Positions 1 through 5,796 of a stretch of DNA of 6,684 bases are shown here, one piece after another (within the stretch, counting starts at the first letter, position 1; every line of letters begins with the position of its first letter). The notes beneath the pieces are model-generated. The model saw only the letters and a list, made by a program, of their open reading frames with translations, did not search any database and had not been told where the DNA came from. A program made the translations under genes and the position numbers. Source of the stretch: Pseudomonas sp. (GTDB taxonomy: Bacteria; Pseudomonadota; Gammaproteobacteria; Pseudomonadales; Pseudomonadaceae); NCBI GenBank assembly GCA_003525045.1, contig DQGF01000108.1, positions 524 through 7,207 on the forward strand, given 5' to 3'.

Positions 1-145
1 TGAATGGCCGCGCTTCGCGCGTTCGAGGGCAAGCCTCGCTCCTACGGGGGGTGGGGTCATTGATCGGTTTTGGGGACACCAAACTGCCTGGTCGTTGAAT
101 GGCCGCGCTTCGCGCGTTCGCGGGCAAGCCTCGCTCCTACGGGGG
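1..145. repeat. Tandem direct repeat carrying two REP copies
   Basis: A block beginning TGAATGGCCGCGCTTCGCGC at 1 recurs at 96, a period of 95 bp. The first 46 bases of each copy differ at only one position (A at 26, C at 121). The spacer that follows (GGGGTC...CGGTTTTG.GGAC) is also recognisable in both copies, though diverged, so a whole unit of about 95 bp was duplicated. Each copy contains a small CGCGC-TTC-GCGCG hairpin (9-21 in the first) and the REP core GGGCAAGCCTCGCTCCTAC. The repeat may continue to the left of the window. Confidence 0.88.
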
Positions 146-206
146 CGGGGTCGTTTCCGGTTTTGTGGACGACCCCAAATCTGTAGGAGCGAGGCTTGCC
201 CGCGAA
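117..206. repeat. REPIN: inverted REP pair with perfect 24-bp arms
   Basis: The REP at 117-140 and its inverted copy at 183-206 are perfect reverse complements over 24 bases. Inside them lies a second inverted repeat, GGGGTCGT (147-154) with ACGACCCC (169-176), so the element can fold into one long nested hairpin. This is the usual form of a REPIN, a non-autonomous mobile REP doublet that in Pseudomonas is moved by RAYT transposases encoded elsewhere. No RAYT gene is present in the window. Placed between genes, it may act as an mRNA-stabilising or attenuating structure. Confidence 0.9.
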
Positions 207-273
207 GCTTCTAAGGGGTCGAAAGCCCCATTTTCAGGGTCTTTCAAGGTGATGTAGAATTTTTGCTCTAAAA

Positions 274-375
274 GTGACTATTGAATGCTCAAGAGTCACA
301 AATGTGACTGTAGAGACCGCTTTTGGCTCTAGTCGACCCCTGGCAAAGCTGCTACTCTCGGCCCGCTTTGTGACT
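274..375. promoter_or_regulatory. Cluster of four GTGACT half-sites (possible operator)
   Basis: GTGACT occurs at 274-279, 304-309 and 370-375 on the plus strand, and as AGTCAC at 294-299. The middle two form a 16-bp palindrome AGTCACA-AA-TGTGACT (294-309). The first three begin 20 and 10 bp apart, so they fall on the same helix face. The minus-strand copy and the last copy share a longer word, TTTGTGACTYYT. This looks like a binding-site array for an unidentified regulator. It is not the CRP/Vfr arrangement (TGTGA-N6-TCACA), because the half-sites point the other way. Function is inferred from geometry only. Confidence 0.45.
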
Positions 376-432
376 TCTCGGCCTAAGAAAAAAGCCAGAC
401 TCACCAACAAATAGACACCAAAAACACACACC

Positions 433-440
433 AATAATAA
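433..440 (+). promoter_or_regulatory. Possible Hfq/Crc catabolite-repression (CA) motif
   Basis: AATAATAA matches the AANAANAA consensus bound by Hfq with Crc in Pseudomonas mRNAs under carbon catabolite repression. It lies at the end of a C/A-rich single-stranded tract 48 nt before the fadD1 start codon. Functional sites usually lie close to the ribosome-binding site, so this one is somewhat distant. A fatty-acid uptake gene is a plausible Crc target. An 8-mer of this kind can arise by chance. Confidence 0.35.
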
Positions 441-488
441 TCGCATCAAATGCGGTGATGAATTCGCGTTGCTGAGGAGTGGGCTTCC

Positions 489-2189
489 ATGATCGAAGAC
501 TTTTGGAAGGATAAGTACCCTGCCGGGATTGCTGTCGAGATCAATCCAGATGAGTATCCGAATATTCAGGCGGTGTTGAAGCAGTCCTGCCAGCGCTTTG
601 CCAACAAACCGGCGTTCAGCAACCTGGGCAAGACAATCACTTACGGTGAACTCTACGAATTGTCCGGTGCCTTCGCCGCGTACCTGCTACAGCATACCGA
701 CTTGCAGCCGGGCGATCGAATCGCCGTGCAACTGCCCAACGTCTTGCAGTACCCGGTCGCCGTCTTCGGTGCCATCCGCGCCGGGCTGATCGTGGTCAAC
801 ACCAACCCGCTGTACACCGCGCGGGAGATGGAACACCAATTCAACGACTCCGGTGCCAAGGCCCTGGTCTGCCTGGCCAACATGGCGCACCTGGCCCAGA
901 CCGTCGTGCCGAAAACCGGCGTCAAGCACGTGATCGTCACCGAAGTGGCCGATCTGTTGCCACCGCTCAAGCGTCTGCTGGTCAACAGTGTCATTAAGTA
1001 CGTGAAGAAAATGGTCCCGGCGTATCACTTGCCCAAGGCCATCAAGTTCAACGACGTGCTGAGCAAGGGCCACGGCCAGCCAGTAGCGGAAGCCAACCCG
1101 GCCAGCAGCGACGTCGCGGTGTTGCAATACACCGGCGGCACGACCGGCGTAGCCAAGGGCGCAATGCTGACCCATCGCAACCTGGTGGCGAACATGCTGC
1201 AGTGCAAGGCGCTGATGGGGTCCAACCTCAATGAAGGCTGCGAGATCCTGATCACGCCGCTGCCGCTGTATCACATCTATGCCTTCACCTTCCATTGCAT
1301 GGCGATGATGCTGATCGGTAACCACAACATCCTCATCAGCAACCCGCGCGACCTGACGGCGATGGTCAAGGAACTGTCGAAGTGGAAGTTCAGCGGCTTC
1401 GTCGGCCTGAATACGCTGTTCGTCGCCCTGTGCAACAACGAAGGCTTCCGCAAACTGGATTTCTCTGCACTGAAAATCACTCTGTCCGGCGGCATGGCCC
1501 TGCAGTTGGCGGCGGCCGAGCGCTGGAAAGCGGTTACCGGTTGCGCCATCTGCGAAGGTTACGGCATGACCGAAACCAGTCCGGTGGCCACGGTCAATCC
1601 AATCCAGAACATCCAGATCGGCACCATCGGCATCCCGGTGCCGTCGACCTTGTGCAAAATCATCGACGACGCCGGCGTTGAACAGCCGTTGGGCGAAATC
1701 GGCGAATTGTGCGTCAAAGGTCCGCAAGTCATGAAAGGCTACTGGCAGCGTCAGGAAGCCACCGATGAAATCCTCGACAGCGAAGGCTGGTTGAAGACCG
1801 GTGACATTGCGCTGATCCAGCCTGATGGCTACATGCGCATCGTCGATCGCAAGAAAGACATGATCCTGGTTTCCGGTTTCAACGTGTATCCGAACGAGCT
1901 CGAAGATGTTCTGGCGACCCTGCCGGGCGTGCTGCAATGCGCGGCTATCGGCGTGCCGGACGAGAAATCGGGCGAGGCGATCAAGATCTTCATCGTCGCC
2001 AAGCCGGGCGTGACCCTGACCAAGGAGCAGGTGATGGAGCACATGCGCGCCAATGTCACCGGCTACAAGGTCCCGCGTTCCGTGGAGTTCCGCGATGCGC
2101 TGCCAACCACCAACGTCGGCAAGATTCTGCGCCGTGAGTTGCGCGATGAAGAGCTGAAGAAGCTCGCTGCGAAGAAGGTCAGCGCGTAA
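489..2189 (+). CDS. fadD1: Long-chain fatty acid-CoA ligase FadD1
   Basis: A 566-residue AMP-forming acyl-CoA synthetase that activates free fatty acids with ATP and CoA, feeding beta-oxidation and coupled to uptake at the inner membrane. The adenylate-forming hallmarks are in order: P-loop YTGGTTGVAKGA (214-225), the A5 motif YGMTET (358-363), a FACS-type segment EGWLKTGDI (432-440), the hinge DRKKD (453-457), and the C-terminal catalytic lysine K545 in NVGKILRREL. The length is normal for the family (about 560). The N-terminus MIEDFWKDKYPAGIA and the CLANMAH segment match my recollection of P. aeruginosa FadD1 rather than FadD2. GAGGAG (474-479), 9 nt before ATG, supports the start. A strong terminator follows 1 nt after the stop, so the gene ends its transcription unit. 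In P. aeruginosa the fadD paralogues differ in chain-length preference. The specificity here is not readable from sequence. Confidence 0.96.
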   Translation: MIEDFWKDKYPAGIAVEINPDEYPNIQAVLKQSCQRFANKPAFSNLGKTITYGELYELSGAFAAYLLQHTDLQPGDRIAVQLPNVLQYPVAVFGAIRAGLIVVNTNPLYTAREMEHQFNDSGAKALVCLANMAHLAQTVVPKTGVKHVIVTEVADLLPPLKRLLVNSVIKYVKKMVPAYHLPKAIKFNDVLSKGHGQPVAEANPASSDVAVLQYTGGTTGVAKGAMLTHRNLVANMLQCKALMGSNLNEGCEILITPLPLYHIYAFTFHCMAMMLIGNHNILISNPRDLTAMVKELSKWKFSGFVGLNTLFVALCNNEGFRKLDFSALKITLSGGMALQLAAAERWKAVTGCAICEGYGMTETSPVATVNPIQNIQIGTIGIPVPSTLCKIIDDAGVEQPLGEIGELCVKGPQVMKGYWQRQEATDEILDSEGWLKTGDIALIQPDGYMRIVDRKKDMILVSGFNVYPNELEDVLATLPGVLQCAAIGVPDEKSGEAIKIFIVAKPGVTLTKEQVMEHMRANVTGYKVPRSVEFRDALPTTNVGKILRRELRDEELKKLAAKKVSA

Positions 2190-2225
2190 CAAACAAAAGC
2201 CCCGCAGATGCGGGGCTTTTGTTTG
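2190..2225 (+). terminator. Rho-independent terminator after fadD1
   Basis: CAAACAAAAGCCCCGC (2190-2205) and GCGGGGCTTTTGTTTG (2210-2225) are perfect 16-bp reverse complements around a 4-base AGAT loop. The GC core is followed by TTTTGTTT. Because the A and T tracts are symmetrical, the element should work in both directions and could also stop read-through from the convergent minus-strand gene ending at 2355. Confidence 0.95.
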
Positions 2226-2257
2226 CCTGAGAGGAAAAGTTCAGCGCCTGTCAGACC

Positions 2258-2345
2258 GCTTTCGCGAGCAGGCTCGCTCCCACATGTGACCGCATTCTTA
2301 CTGGAGGAACTCGGTCGACTGTGGGTGCGAGCCTGCTCGCGAAGC
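2258..2345. repeat. REPIN between convergent genes
   Basis: A REP at 2258-2284 (core TTCGCGAGCAGGCTCGCTCCCAC) faces an inverted copy at 2320-2345, which differs by one substitution and a one-base length change. Each half also forms its own CGAGC/GCTCG hairpin. The CTCCCAC tail differs from the CTCCTAC tail of the cluster at 117-206, so two REP subclasses are present. The right half begins 10 nt beyond the stop of the minus-strand gene and may serve as its 3' end structure. Confidence 0.9.
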
Positions 2346-2354
2346 TTTTTGCTG

Positions 2355-2732
2355 TCAGAGGCGGAACTGCGCGAAATTGACGTTGGTACCCGCCGGGCGC
2401 ATGTCCTGCAGGTACGAATCCTTGTCGGCGCTCAGTTCCAGGCTCAACGCAGCCTTGCGCTTGCCCTGGTTGCGCACCACCAGGCCTTCGAGCTTCTCGC
2501 GCAGGAACACCGTCGGCACTTTCAGGTGCAGCAGTTCGTCGGTTTCCGGGGTGTGCATCAGCAGGTGAACCCATTCGTACTGACCAATGGCCAGGCGCGC
2601 CACCGGGATATCGAACCACCAGATGTTGCGGTTGCGGTTCAATTCGGTGAAATGGCAGTTGTTAACGCCAAGCACAGCACCGCCAAGTTCCTGGTTTCTG
2701 CGGGCAATGGCCTGCTTTTTATCGAGTTTCAT
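2355..2732 (-). CDS. Unrecognised conserved-looking 125-residue protein
   Basis: I do not recognise the family with certainty. The protein is 125 residues, soluble, with a basic N-terminus (MKLDKKQAIARRNQELGG). It has no signal peptide or membrane segment and a single cysteine (C26). Aromatic/hydrophobic strands around NIWWFDIP (36-43) and EWVHLLMHT (53-61), then LHLKVPTVFL (68-77) and LSLELSADKDSYL (96-108), suggest a small beta-rich cytoplasmic domain. The start at 2732 is chosen because AGGA lies 5 nt before it on the minus strand. A 60-residue upstream extension to 2912 lacks such a site and has an unconvincing sequence. I recall P. aeruginosa having an uncharacterised gene next to fadD1 (PA3298), a possible orthologue that needs alignment. 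It is convergent with fadD1 and divergent from csbD across a 200-bp gap. Confidence 0.85.
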   Translation of the reverse strand: MKLDKKQAIARRNQELGGAVLGVNNCHFTELNRNRNIWWFDIPVARLAIGQYEWVHLLMHTPETDELLHLKVPTVFLREKLEGLVVRNQGKRKAALSLELSADKDSYLQDMRPAGTNVNFAQFRL

Positions 2733-2932
2733 AACATTCCTACGGGATTGGATCTTCAGCGTCATGGCCTGAATACGTTGCGCATTCTCGGGGGTTGATC
2801 GGCAAACATAAAGCCCAACCTGCACTGAACGAAGAAATGTCGCGGTGAAAATAAATGAAACTCCGTGCAAACGACCCCGGTCAATCTTTGTGTAACTACT
2901 TTCCCCGTTCAATTGTTCACAGGAGAAATACC

Positions 2933-3124
2933 ATGGGCAGCACTGGCGATAAAGTAAAAGGCATGGCCAACGAAGCCGCCGGCAACGTCAAGCAAGGCGT
3001 CGGCAAAGCGACTGACAACACCAAACTGCAAACCGAAGGCAAAGTGCAGGAAAAGAAAGGCGAAGCGCAGCAAGCAGTAGGCAAAGCCAAGGACGCGATC
3101 AAAAAAGGCATCGACAAGGCTTGA
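2933..3124 (+). CDS. CsbD-family stress-response protein
   Basis: A 63-residue, highly hydrophilic protein rich in Lys, Ala, Gly, Glu and Gln, without Cys, Trp or membrane segments. The pattern GDKVKGMANEAAGNVKQGVGK, then LQTEGKVQEKKGEAQQAVGKAKD, is typical of CsbD proteins (E. coli YjbJ, B. subtilis CsbD, about 60-70 residues), which probably form a small helical bundle. Family members are induced by general stress sigma factors (sigma-B in Bacillus, RpoS in E. coli). Their biochemical role is unknown. AGGAG at 2921-2925, 7 nt before ATG, fixes the start; an upstream in-frame ATG at 2855 has no such support. The gene is monocistronic, ending in its own terminator. The 200-bp upstream gap is shared with the divergent gene. 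I see no clear sigma-70 promoter in it; TCAAT at 2881 with GAAACT at 2857 (18-bp spacer) is a poor AlgU-like match. Confidence 0.93.
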   Translation: MGSTGDKVKGMANEAAGNVKQGVGKATDNTKLQTEGKVQEKKGEAQQAVGKAKDAIKKGIDKA

Positions 3125-3148
3125 TTCGGCCTTTGACGACTATCAGGA

Positions 3149-3174
3149 ACGGCCATCCGCGGATGGCCGTTTTT
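3149..3174 (+). terminator. Rho-independent terminator after csbD
   Basis: ACGGCCATCC (3149-3158) and GGATGGCCGT (3161-3170) are perfect 10-bp reverse complements around GC (in practice a 9-bp or shorter stem with a 4-base loop). A run of five T (3170-3174) follows. It lies 24 nt after the csbD stop codon. Confidence 0.94.
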
Positions 3175-3184
3175 GTGTCAGCCT

Positions 3185-3211
3185 GAACTTGAGCCTGAAA
3201 ATTGTTTCAAA
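3185..3211 (+). promoter_or_regulatory. Candidate AlgU/RpoE-type promoter for yihY-def
   Basis: GAACTT (3185-3190), a 16-bp spacer, and TCAAA (3207-3211) match the ECF sigma consensus of AlgU (sigma-22) and its E. coli homologue RpoE (GAACTT, 16-17 bp, TCNAA/TCTGA) at all well-conserved positions. It starts 11 bp after the csbD terminator and points toward yihY. A start site near 3217 would give a 5' UTR of about 78 nt. This is inference from the match and position, with no expression evidence. Confidence 0.6.
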
Positions 3212-3233
3212 GTCGCCAAGTAGGCTACTTTGA
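3207..3233 (+). promoter_or_regulatory. Nested inverted repeats at the yihY leader
   Basis: TCAAAGT (3207-3213) pairs with ACTTTGA (3227-3233). Overlapping it is a tighter palindrome AAGTAG-G-CTACTT (3218-3230). The two pairings are mutually exclusive. They lie directly over the -10 and predicted start site of the AlgU-like promoter, where either an operator or a 5'-end hairpin could sit. Confidence 0.4.
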
Positions 3234-3294
3234 TGTAGAAAACGGCCCCTGAGTCGCCACGACTTCACCAATTTAGCGGCGAAAGGAGACGCTT

Positions 3295-4245
3295 ATGATT
3301 TTCCCGGACATGAAAGGTCTGCCCATCCACCGTGTGATGGTGCGCACGGTCACCGAGTTCGTCGACGACGAGATGTCGACTTATGCCTCGGCGCTGGCCT
3401 ATCAAATGCTGTTCTCACTGTTCCCCTTCATCCTGTTCCTGATCGCCCTGATCGGCTTCCTGCACCTGCCGGACTTCTTCTCCTGGCTACGCCTGCAATC
3501 GGAACTGGTCCTGCCGCCCCAGGCGCTGGAACAGGTGAACCCGGTCATTGACCAACTCCAGCAGTCCAAGGGTGGTTTGCTGTCGGTCGGTATCGTGATC
3601 GCGCTATGGACCGCATCCGCTGGCGTGCGATTGATGATGAGTGCGATGAACGCCGCCTACGATGTGGTTGAAGGCCGTCCGGCGTGGAAGCGTTTCCCGC
3701 TGTCGATTATCTACACCATTGGCATCGCCGGCATGCTGTTGATCGCCGCCGCGTTGATGGTGCTCGGGCCGCAGGTGATGGGCTGGATCGCTTCGCAGGT
3801 CGGCGTGGAGGAATTCATCGTCACGGTGTGGACCATCGTCCGCTGGCCGGTGGTCGTGATCCTGCTGATGGTGGCGGTGGCGCTGATTTATTACGTCATG
3901 CCCGACGTTAAACAGGAGTTTCGCTTTATCACGCCTGGTTCGGTGCTGGCGGTGGTGGTGTGGATCCTTGCCTCGGTGGGCTTCGGTCTGTACGTCAAAA
4001 CATTCGCCGACTACAACGCCATGTATGGCAGTATCGGCGCGATCATCGTGCTGTTGCTGTACTTCTATATTTCCGCCGCCGTGCTGTTGCTCGGTGCTGA
4101 AATGAATGCGGTGATCGAACACATGTCGGCTGAAGGAAAAAATGCTGGCGAAAAGGTAGCCGGCGAGCCGGAACCCAAACACCATGTTTCGGGACTGGGT
4201 CGGGATCACTCGATCAAGCCGAGCACTGACGAAGTCACCAAATGA
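3295..4245 (+). CDS. YihY/BrkB-family inner-membrane protein
   Basis: A 316-residue integral membrane protein with about six hydrophobic helices (roughly residues 34-58, 94-114, 136-158, 180-203, 213-235, 246-270) and a hydrophilic C-terminal tail of about 45 residues. Family features visible include the N-terminal [21 protein letters not shown], the [21 protein letters not shown] segment, and the [28 protein letters not shown] ending. Members were once annotated as ribonuclease BN, which is incorrect for YihY. A transport or envelope role is suspected but unproven. AAAGGAG (3282-3288), 6 nt before ATG, supports the start. The stop overlaps the next gene as ATGA, so translation of the two is probably coupled. 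An AlgU-like element lies upstream, which would fit an envelope-stress role. Confidence 0.94.
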   Translation: MIFPDMKGLPIHRVMVRTVTEFVDDEMSTYASALAYQMLFSLFPFILFLIALIGFLHLPDFFSWLRLQSELVLPPQALEQVNPVIDQLQQSKGGLLSVGIVIALWTASAGVRLMMSAMNAAYDVVEGRPAWKRFPLSIIYTIGIAGMLLIAAALMVLGPQVMGWIASQVGVEEFIVTVWTIVRWPVVVILLMVAVALIYYVMPDVKQEFRFITPGSVLAVVVWILASVGFGLYVKTFADYNAMYGSIGAIIVLLLYFYISAAVLLLGAEMNAVIEHMSAEGKNAGEKVAGEPEPKHHVSGLGRDHSIKPSTDEVTK

Positions 4246-4781
4246 TCCGTGAAATTCTGAAAATGGGCGACGAGCGCCTGCTGCGTATTGCCCCGCCGGT
4301 ACCGGCAGAAATGTTCGACAGCCCCGAGTTGTGGCAACTGATCGACGACATGTTCCAGACCATGGAAAGCGTCGGCGGCGTCGGTCTGGCGGCGCCGCAG
4401 ATCGGCGTCGACCTGCAACTGGTGATCTTCGGTTTCGAGCACAGCGAACGCTACCCGGACGCCGAAGCGGTGCCGCAGACCATTCTGATCAACCCGCTGA
4501 TCACGCCGTTGAGCCCGATCCTCGAAGAGGGATTCGAAGGTTGCCTGTCAGTGCCCGGCATGCGCGGCGCAGTGGATCGTTATCAGCAGATTCGTTACGA
4601 GGGTTTCGATCCCAAGGGCCAGCCGATCGTGCGTATTGCCGAGGGCTTCCATGCGCGGGTGGTGCAGCATGAATGCGATCACTTGATCGGCCGGTTGTAT
4701 CCGTCGCGCATTACCGATTTCAGCAAGTTCGGGTTTACCGAAGTGATGTTTCCGGAGCTTGATCCCAACGCCGACGACTAA
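4242..4781 (+). CDS. def: Peptide deformylase
   Basis: A 179-residue metal-dependent deformylase that removes the formyl group from the initiator methionine of nascent proteins. All three motifs are intact: [10 protein letters not shown] (46-55), EGCLSVPG (99-106) with metal-ligand C101, and QHECDHLIG (142-150) with ligands H143 and H147 and the catalytic E144. The EGCLS motif and length fit a bacterial enzyme. A segment between motifs I and II ([17 protein letters not shown]) is characteristic, as I recall, of a second pseudomonad deformylase. The housekeeping copy normally lies next to fmt, which is absent here, so this is probably a paralogue. The start overlaps the yihY stop by 4 nt and has no strong ribosome-binding site of its own, suggesting coupled translation. 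Confidence 0.97.
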   Translation: MIREILKMGDERLLRIAPPVPAEMFDSPELWQLIDDMFQTMESVGGVGLAAPQIGVDLQLVIFGFEHSERYPDAEAVPQTILINPLITPLSPILEEGFEGCLSVPGMRGAVDRYQQIRYEGFDPKGQPIVRIAEGFHARVVQHECDHLIGRLYPSRITDFSKFGFTEVMFPELDPNADD

Positions 4782-4798
4782 TTTGAAAACACCACAAA

Positions 4799-4901
4799 CC
4801 CCTGTGGGAGCGAGCCTGCTCGCGAAAGCGGTGGGTCATTCAATGATGATGTCGAATGACACGCCGCCTTCGCCGGCAAGCCGGTCTCGCTCCCACAGGG
4901 G
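4799..4901. repeat. REPIN with unlike halves between convergent genes
   Basis: Outer arms CCCCTGTGGGAGCGAG (4799-4814) and CTCGCTCCCACAGGGG (4886-4901) are perfect 16-bp reverse complements. The inner REP hairpins differ: the left half uses CGAGC-CT-GCTCG, the right half CCGGC-AA-GCCGG. Stem pairing is kept in both despite the different bases. A further GTCATTC/GAATGAC pair (4835-4841, 4853-4859) closes the centre. It fills the gap between def and the methyltransferase gene, and no other terminator is visible there. Confidence 0.9.
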
Positions 4902-4923
4902 ATCTCCATGGGTCTTTAGTGCA

Positions 4924-5742
4924 TCACTTCGCCGGTTTAACGAACCGTAACGTCATCCGGTCCGACTCACCGATTGCCACATACTTCGCTCGATCCTTCT
5001 CCCCCAGCGTCAACGTCGGCGGCAAGGTCCAGACCCCTTCCGGGTAATCCTTGCTGTCCTTCGGATTGGCATTGATCTCGCTCTGCCCCTCAAGCTTGAA
5101 ACCCGCATCGGTAGCCAACTTCACCACGTAGGCAGTGGGCAGGTAACCGCTGTGCTTGATGTCTTCCAGCGACGCATCGTCCTTGGCCCGATGATCGACC
5201 AAGCCGAGCACGCCGCCCGGTTTCAGTACGTTGAAAAACGCCTCGAATGTCTGCGGTGCGGTATTGGCCAGCACCCAGTTGTGCACGTTGCGAAAGGTCA
5301 GCACGGTGTCCGCGGAACCGGGTTTGCCGAATACCGGAGCCTTTGGGTCGAACTCCAGCACCTGGGCCTTGGCGTATTGCGCAGGATTGGCTGCGAATTT
5401 TTGCTTCAGCTTCTCCTCGTTCTTGCGCGCGTAGTCACTGACCGTCGGCGCCTGAACGGCGGCGATATAGTGCCCGTGGTCCTTGAGCAGTGGCGCCAGC
5501 AGTTCGCTGTACCAACCGTTGCCGGGGGTGATTTCAATGACCGTCTGCTCCGGTGCCAGACCAAAGAACTGCAGGCTTTGCTGCGGATGACGATAGCCGT
5601 CGCGCGCCACGTTCTCCGGGGCGCGCCAGGGGCCGGCCAGCACGTTGGTGTATTGTTCGGCGGACACAGGTGCTCCAGCGGCGTGGCCGAAGGCGGGGGC
5701 GAGGAGGGCGGTAAGCGTCAATGCCAGAAGGGCGGGTTTCAT
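4924..5742 (-). CDS. Exported class I SAM-dependent methyltransferase-like protein
   Basis: A 272-residue protein with an N-terminal signal peptide (MKPALLALTLTALLAPAFGHAAGA, cleavage probably near residues 21-24). A Rossmann methyltransferase core follows: motif I VIEITPGNGWYSELLAPLL (68-86), an aspartate-containing motif around SADTVLTFRNVHNW (143-156), and post-motif NVLKPGGVLGLVDHRA (171-186). It resembles the predicted methyltransferases of COG4798. A periplasmic location is odd, because SAM is cytoplasmic; the substrate and even the activity are unknown. AGGGA, 6 nt before the ATG at 5742 on the minus strand, supports this start. A 14-residue upstream extension would bury the signal peptide. 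It lies 60 nt downstream of the GNAT gene on the same strand and may be co-transcribed. The REPIN at 4799-4901 follows its 3' end. Confidence 0.9.
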   Translation of the reverse strand: MKPALLALTLTALLAPAFGHAAGAPVSAEQYTNVLAGPWRAPENVARDGYRHPQQSLQFFGLAPEQTVIEITPGNGWYSELLAPLLKDHGHYIAAVQAPTVSDYARKNEEKLKQKFAANPAQYAKAQVLEFDPKAPVFGKPGSADTVLTFRNVHNWVLANTAPQTFEAFFNVLKPGGVLGLVDHRAKDDASLEDIKHSGYLPTAYVVKLATDAGFKLEGQSEINANPKDSKDYPEGVWTLPPTLTLGEKDRAKYVAIGESDRMTLRFVKPAK

Positions 5743-5796
5743 GGAGCGTCCCTGAGAAGTCGAAGTCGACCCCGAGGCTAGCACGCAGCAATCACC

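Larger units (their letters stand above)
210..488 (+). other. Long non-coding leader upstream of fadD1
   Basis: No convincing gene is present. A weak GGGG-N7-CCCC hairpin followed by ATTTT lies at 215-234. A set of GTGACT hexamers occupies 274-375. A loose TAGAG/CTCTA inverted repeat lies at 311-331. A C/A-rich, low-structure tract runs from about 386 to 441, and a small CGCAT-CAA-ATGCG hairpin sits at 442-454. TAGAAT at 255-260 could be a -10 element but has no good -35. In Pseudomonas the paralogue fadD2 normally lies upstream of fadD1. If so here, this is the fadD2-fadD1 gap, but fadD2 is outside the window. Confidence 0.6.

Noticed and set aside
1..209. REP repeats as a CRISPR array
   Set aside because: Only two direct copies with a related, not unique, spacer and an inverted third copy. 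This is REP/REPIN structure and no cas genes are present.
294..309. AGTCACAAATGTGACT as a CRP/Vfr site
   Set aside because: The half-sites are in the reverse order (TCACA before TGTGA) with a 2-bp gap, whereas CRP and Vfr need TGTGA-N6-TCACA.
341..354. TGGCAAAGCTGCTA as a sigma-54 promoter
   Set aside because: The GG and GC dinucleotides are 9 bp apart from start to start instead of the required 12, so it cannot be a -24/-12 pair.
234..449. Minus-strand reading frame of 71 residues with a hydrophobic N-terminus (MMRLLLVCVFGVYLLVSLAFF)
   Set aside because: It has no ribosome-binding site and starts with rare TTA codons. Its hydrophobic stretch is the expected reading of the complement of the C/A-rich leader, and the rest runs through the GTGACT array and non-coding sequence.
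687..2192. 501-codon open frame on the minus strand opposite fadD1
   Set aside because: A shadow of the high-GC third positions in fadD1. The translation is rich in His, Arg, Gln and Asp with no domain pattern, while the plus strand encodes a complete acyl-CoA ligase.
2208..2798. 196-codon plus-strand frame through the REPIN and the 125-residue gene
   Set aside because: It crosses the fadD1 terminator and REPIN and lies antisense to the gene at 2355-2732, which has the better start signal and composition.
3604..4209. 201-codon minus-strand frame opposite yihY
   Set aside because: Its His/Arg/Gln/Asp-rich composition is typical of an antisense shadow. No ribosome-binding site or motif is seen.
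5152..5781. 209-codon plus-strand frame opposite the methyltransferase gene
   Set aside because: Antisense shadow. The minus-strand product has a signal peptide and coherent methyltransferase motifs.
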